A stretch of 64,000 nucleotides of DNA, taken from positions 90,664-154,663 of the forward strand of contig JAJPHG010000034.1 of NCBI GenBank assembly GCA_021325375.1. The letters are read 5' to 3'. Source of the stretch: Alphaproteobacteria bacterium (GTDB lineage Bacteria; Pseudomonadota; Alphaproteobacteria; Micropepsales; Micropepsaceae). The translations under genes were made by a program, and so were the position numbers. Below are positions 62,996 through 64,000 of this stretch, in pieces. The notes under the pieces are model-generated. The model did not search any database. It was not told the origin of the DNA and was given only the letters and a program-made list of their open reading frames with translations. Position 1 is the stretch's first letter. Every line of letters begins with the position of its first letter.

Positions 62996-63862
62996 ATGAA
63001 GCTCGCGCGCGCGTTCGCTGCCCTTTTGCCGGCGGTTCTGATCTGTCTGACTTTGAGCGGCGCGGTTCACGCGCAGCCGGCGGCCGCGCCGACCGGCGAT
63101 CCGGCGCAGAGCGCGCCCTTGGCCGCGCCAACGACGAGCGTCGACGTCTCGCCGAGCGGCGAGAACGCCGCGCCGCCCGTGAACGGCATCTCGGTGCCCT
63201 CGCTGTTCATGCGCGCGGACATCCTCGTGAAGATCGTGCTGGTTCTGCTGCTGCTTGCCAGCATCTGGTCTTGGACGATCATCATCTCCAAATGGCTCGC
63301 GCTTTCGGCGCTCAAGCGGCGCGCGTCGAAATTCGAGAAGGTGTTCTGGTCGGGGCGCTCGCTCGACGATCTCTATCAGCAATTCGCGCCCAAGCCGGAC
63401 CATCCGATGGCGGCGGTCTTCATCTCGGCCCTGCGCGAATGGCGTAGAGCCTTCGAAGGCGGCGCGCCGCGCGAGAGCATGCTCTCCGGCGTCAAGGAGC
63501 GTATCGACAAGGCGATGAGCGTCACCATCATACGCGAGACCGACGGCATCGAGAACCAGCTTGGCTTCCTGGCGACGGTGGGCGCGACGGCGCCGTTCGT
63601 CGGCCTGTTCGGCACGGTGTGGGGCATCATGAACTCGTTCTCCGCCATCGCCGCGCGCCATGACACGACGCTGGCCGTGGTCGCGCCCGGCATCGCGGAA
63701 GCCCTGTTCGCGACCGCGATGGGTCTGCTCGCCGCGATCCCGGCGGTGATCTTCTACAACCGCTTCGTCAACGAGATCGGCCGCTACACCAACCGCCTCG
63801 ACGCCTTCGCCGACGAGTTCAGCGCCATCCTGTCGCGCCAGCTCGACGAAAAGGCGCAGTGA
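62996..63862 (+). CDS. tolQ: TolQ, proton-channel subunit of the Tol-Pal system
   Basis: A 288-residue inner-membrane protein with three membrane segments: the first at [19 protein letters not shown], and the second and third in the C-terminal half ([50 protein letters not shown]), both channel-lining. Before the first helix is an unusual signal-peptide-like N-terminus ([20 protein letters not shown]) and a 35-residue Ala/Pro-rich segment. The ATG at 62996 is chosen; one six codons earlier is possible. Works with TolR, whose ATG overlaps the stop by one base. Confidence 0.93.
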   Translation: MKLARAFAALLPAVLICLTLSGAVHAQPAAAPTGDPAQSAPLAAPTTSVDVSPSGENAAPPVNGISVPSLFMRADILVKIVLVLLLLASIWSWTIIISKWLALSALKRRASKFEKVFWSGRSLDDLYQQFAPKPDHPMAAVFISALREWRRAFEGGAPRESMLSGVKERIDKAMSVTIIRETDGIENQLGFLATVGATAPFVGLFGTVWGIMNSFSAIAARHDTTLAVVAPGIAEALFATAMGLLAAIPAVIFYNRFVNEIGRYTNRLDAFADEFSAILSRQLDEKAQ

Positions 63863-64000
63863 TGGCGGCCTCCATCCAGGCGCGCGAGAACGGGCGCCGG
63901 CGCCGGCGCACACGCCCGATGTCGGAGATCAACGTCACGCCCTTCGTCGACGTGATGCTCGTGCTCCTGATCGTCTTCATGGTGACGGCGCCGCTGCTCA
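63862..64000 (+). CDS. tolR: TolR, partner of TolQ (5' part only)
   Basis: The first 46 residues of TolR are present; the rest lies beyond the window. An N-terminal basic stretch ([13 protein letters not shown]) precedes [23 protein letters not shown], the single membrane helix with the conserved proton-path Asp in FVDVMLVLL. TolR and TolQ use proton motive force to drive outer-membrane constriction during division. The ATG overlaps the tolQ stop by one base. Confidence 0.95.
   Translation, partial: MAASIQARENGRRRRRTRPMSEINVTPFVDVMLVLLIVFMVTAPLL

Overview
The window is GC-rich chromosomal DNA from an alphaproteobacterium. The evidence is the class-typical gene neighbourhoods (ffh-rpsP-rimM-trmD-rplS; zapA-6S RNA-5-formyl-THF cyclo-ligase-ymdB; yebC...ruvCAB-ybgC-tolQR; tkt-gap...pgk-fba) and the paired GC-rich intergenic palindromes. 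A Micropepsaceae/Rhizomicrobium-like or Caulobacterales-like host is possible, but the sequence alone does not settle the genus. Most genes are housekeeping, tightly packed, and often overlap by 4 bp (ATGA/GTGA).

Layout. 0-6 kb: the end of a cytochrome c maturation cluster (ccmD, ccmG), a MarR regulator, a NUDIX hydrolase, then a leftward operon dapF-mtaB-ftsY-ispZ. 6-12 kb: two tandem periplasmic S9 prolyl-oligopeptidase paralogues, a lipoprotein pair of unknown role and a frameshifted gene. 12-16 kb: the SRP/ribosome operon ffh-rpsP-rimM-(GNAT)-trmD-rplS. 16-18.3 kb: an AT-richer accessory islet holding a DUF5131 (Gp37/Gp68) three-cysteine protein, its partner TcmP, and a BrnT/BrnA toxin-antitoxin pair. 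18.5-24.3 kb: an HU protein, an APC permease, a cupredoxin, a malate dehydrogenase broken by a one-base deletion, and three tandem DUF2141 exported proteins. 24-34 kb: transporters, a YbhB protein, a sulfotransferase, a PAP2 phosphatase, an OmpA-like protein, glutathione-dependent formaldehyde dehydrogenase, suhB and efp. 34-42.5 kb: central carbon genes tkt, gap, pgk and class I fba with thiE, all leftward, interrupted by two rightward envelope genes. 42.7-48 kb: zapA, rhodanese, 6S RNA, a cyclo-ligase with an extra C-terminal domain, ymdB, and a CobT-like VWA protein with no cobaltochelatase partners. 48-53 kb: a sulfotransferase, a BACON/beta-propeller protein, an aldo-keto reductase and a GloVer-repeat protein. 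53-56.8 kb: a single-polypeptide type ISP/IIG-like restriction-modification enzyme and a gene remnant. 56.8-64 kb: yebC, a KefB/YbaL-type antiporter, ruvCAB, ybgC, tolQ and the start of tolR.

The most interesting material is: the DUF5131-TcmP cassette beside BrnTA; the two one-base frameshifts (mdh and the 11.4-kb gene); a 72-nt hairpin built from opposed heptanucleotide repeats upstream of zapA; a 6S RNA whose promoter and closing stem can be read in the sequence; and four families of paired intergenic palindromes. No tRNA, rRNA, insertion sequence, prophage or CRISPR array was seen. No gene-free stretch exceeds about 250 bases.
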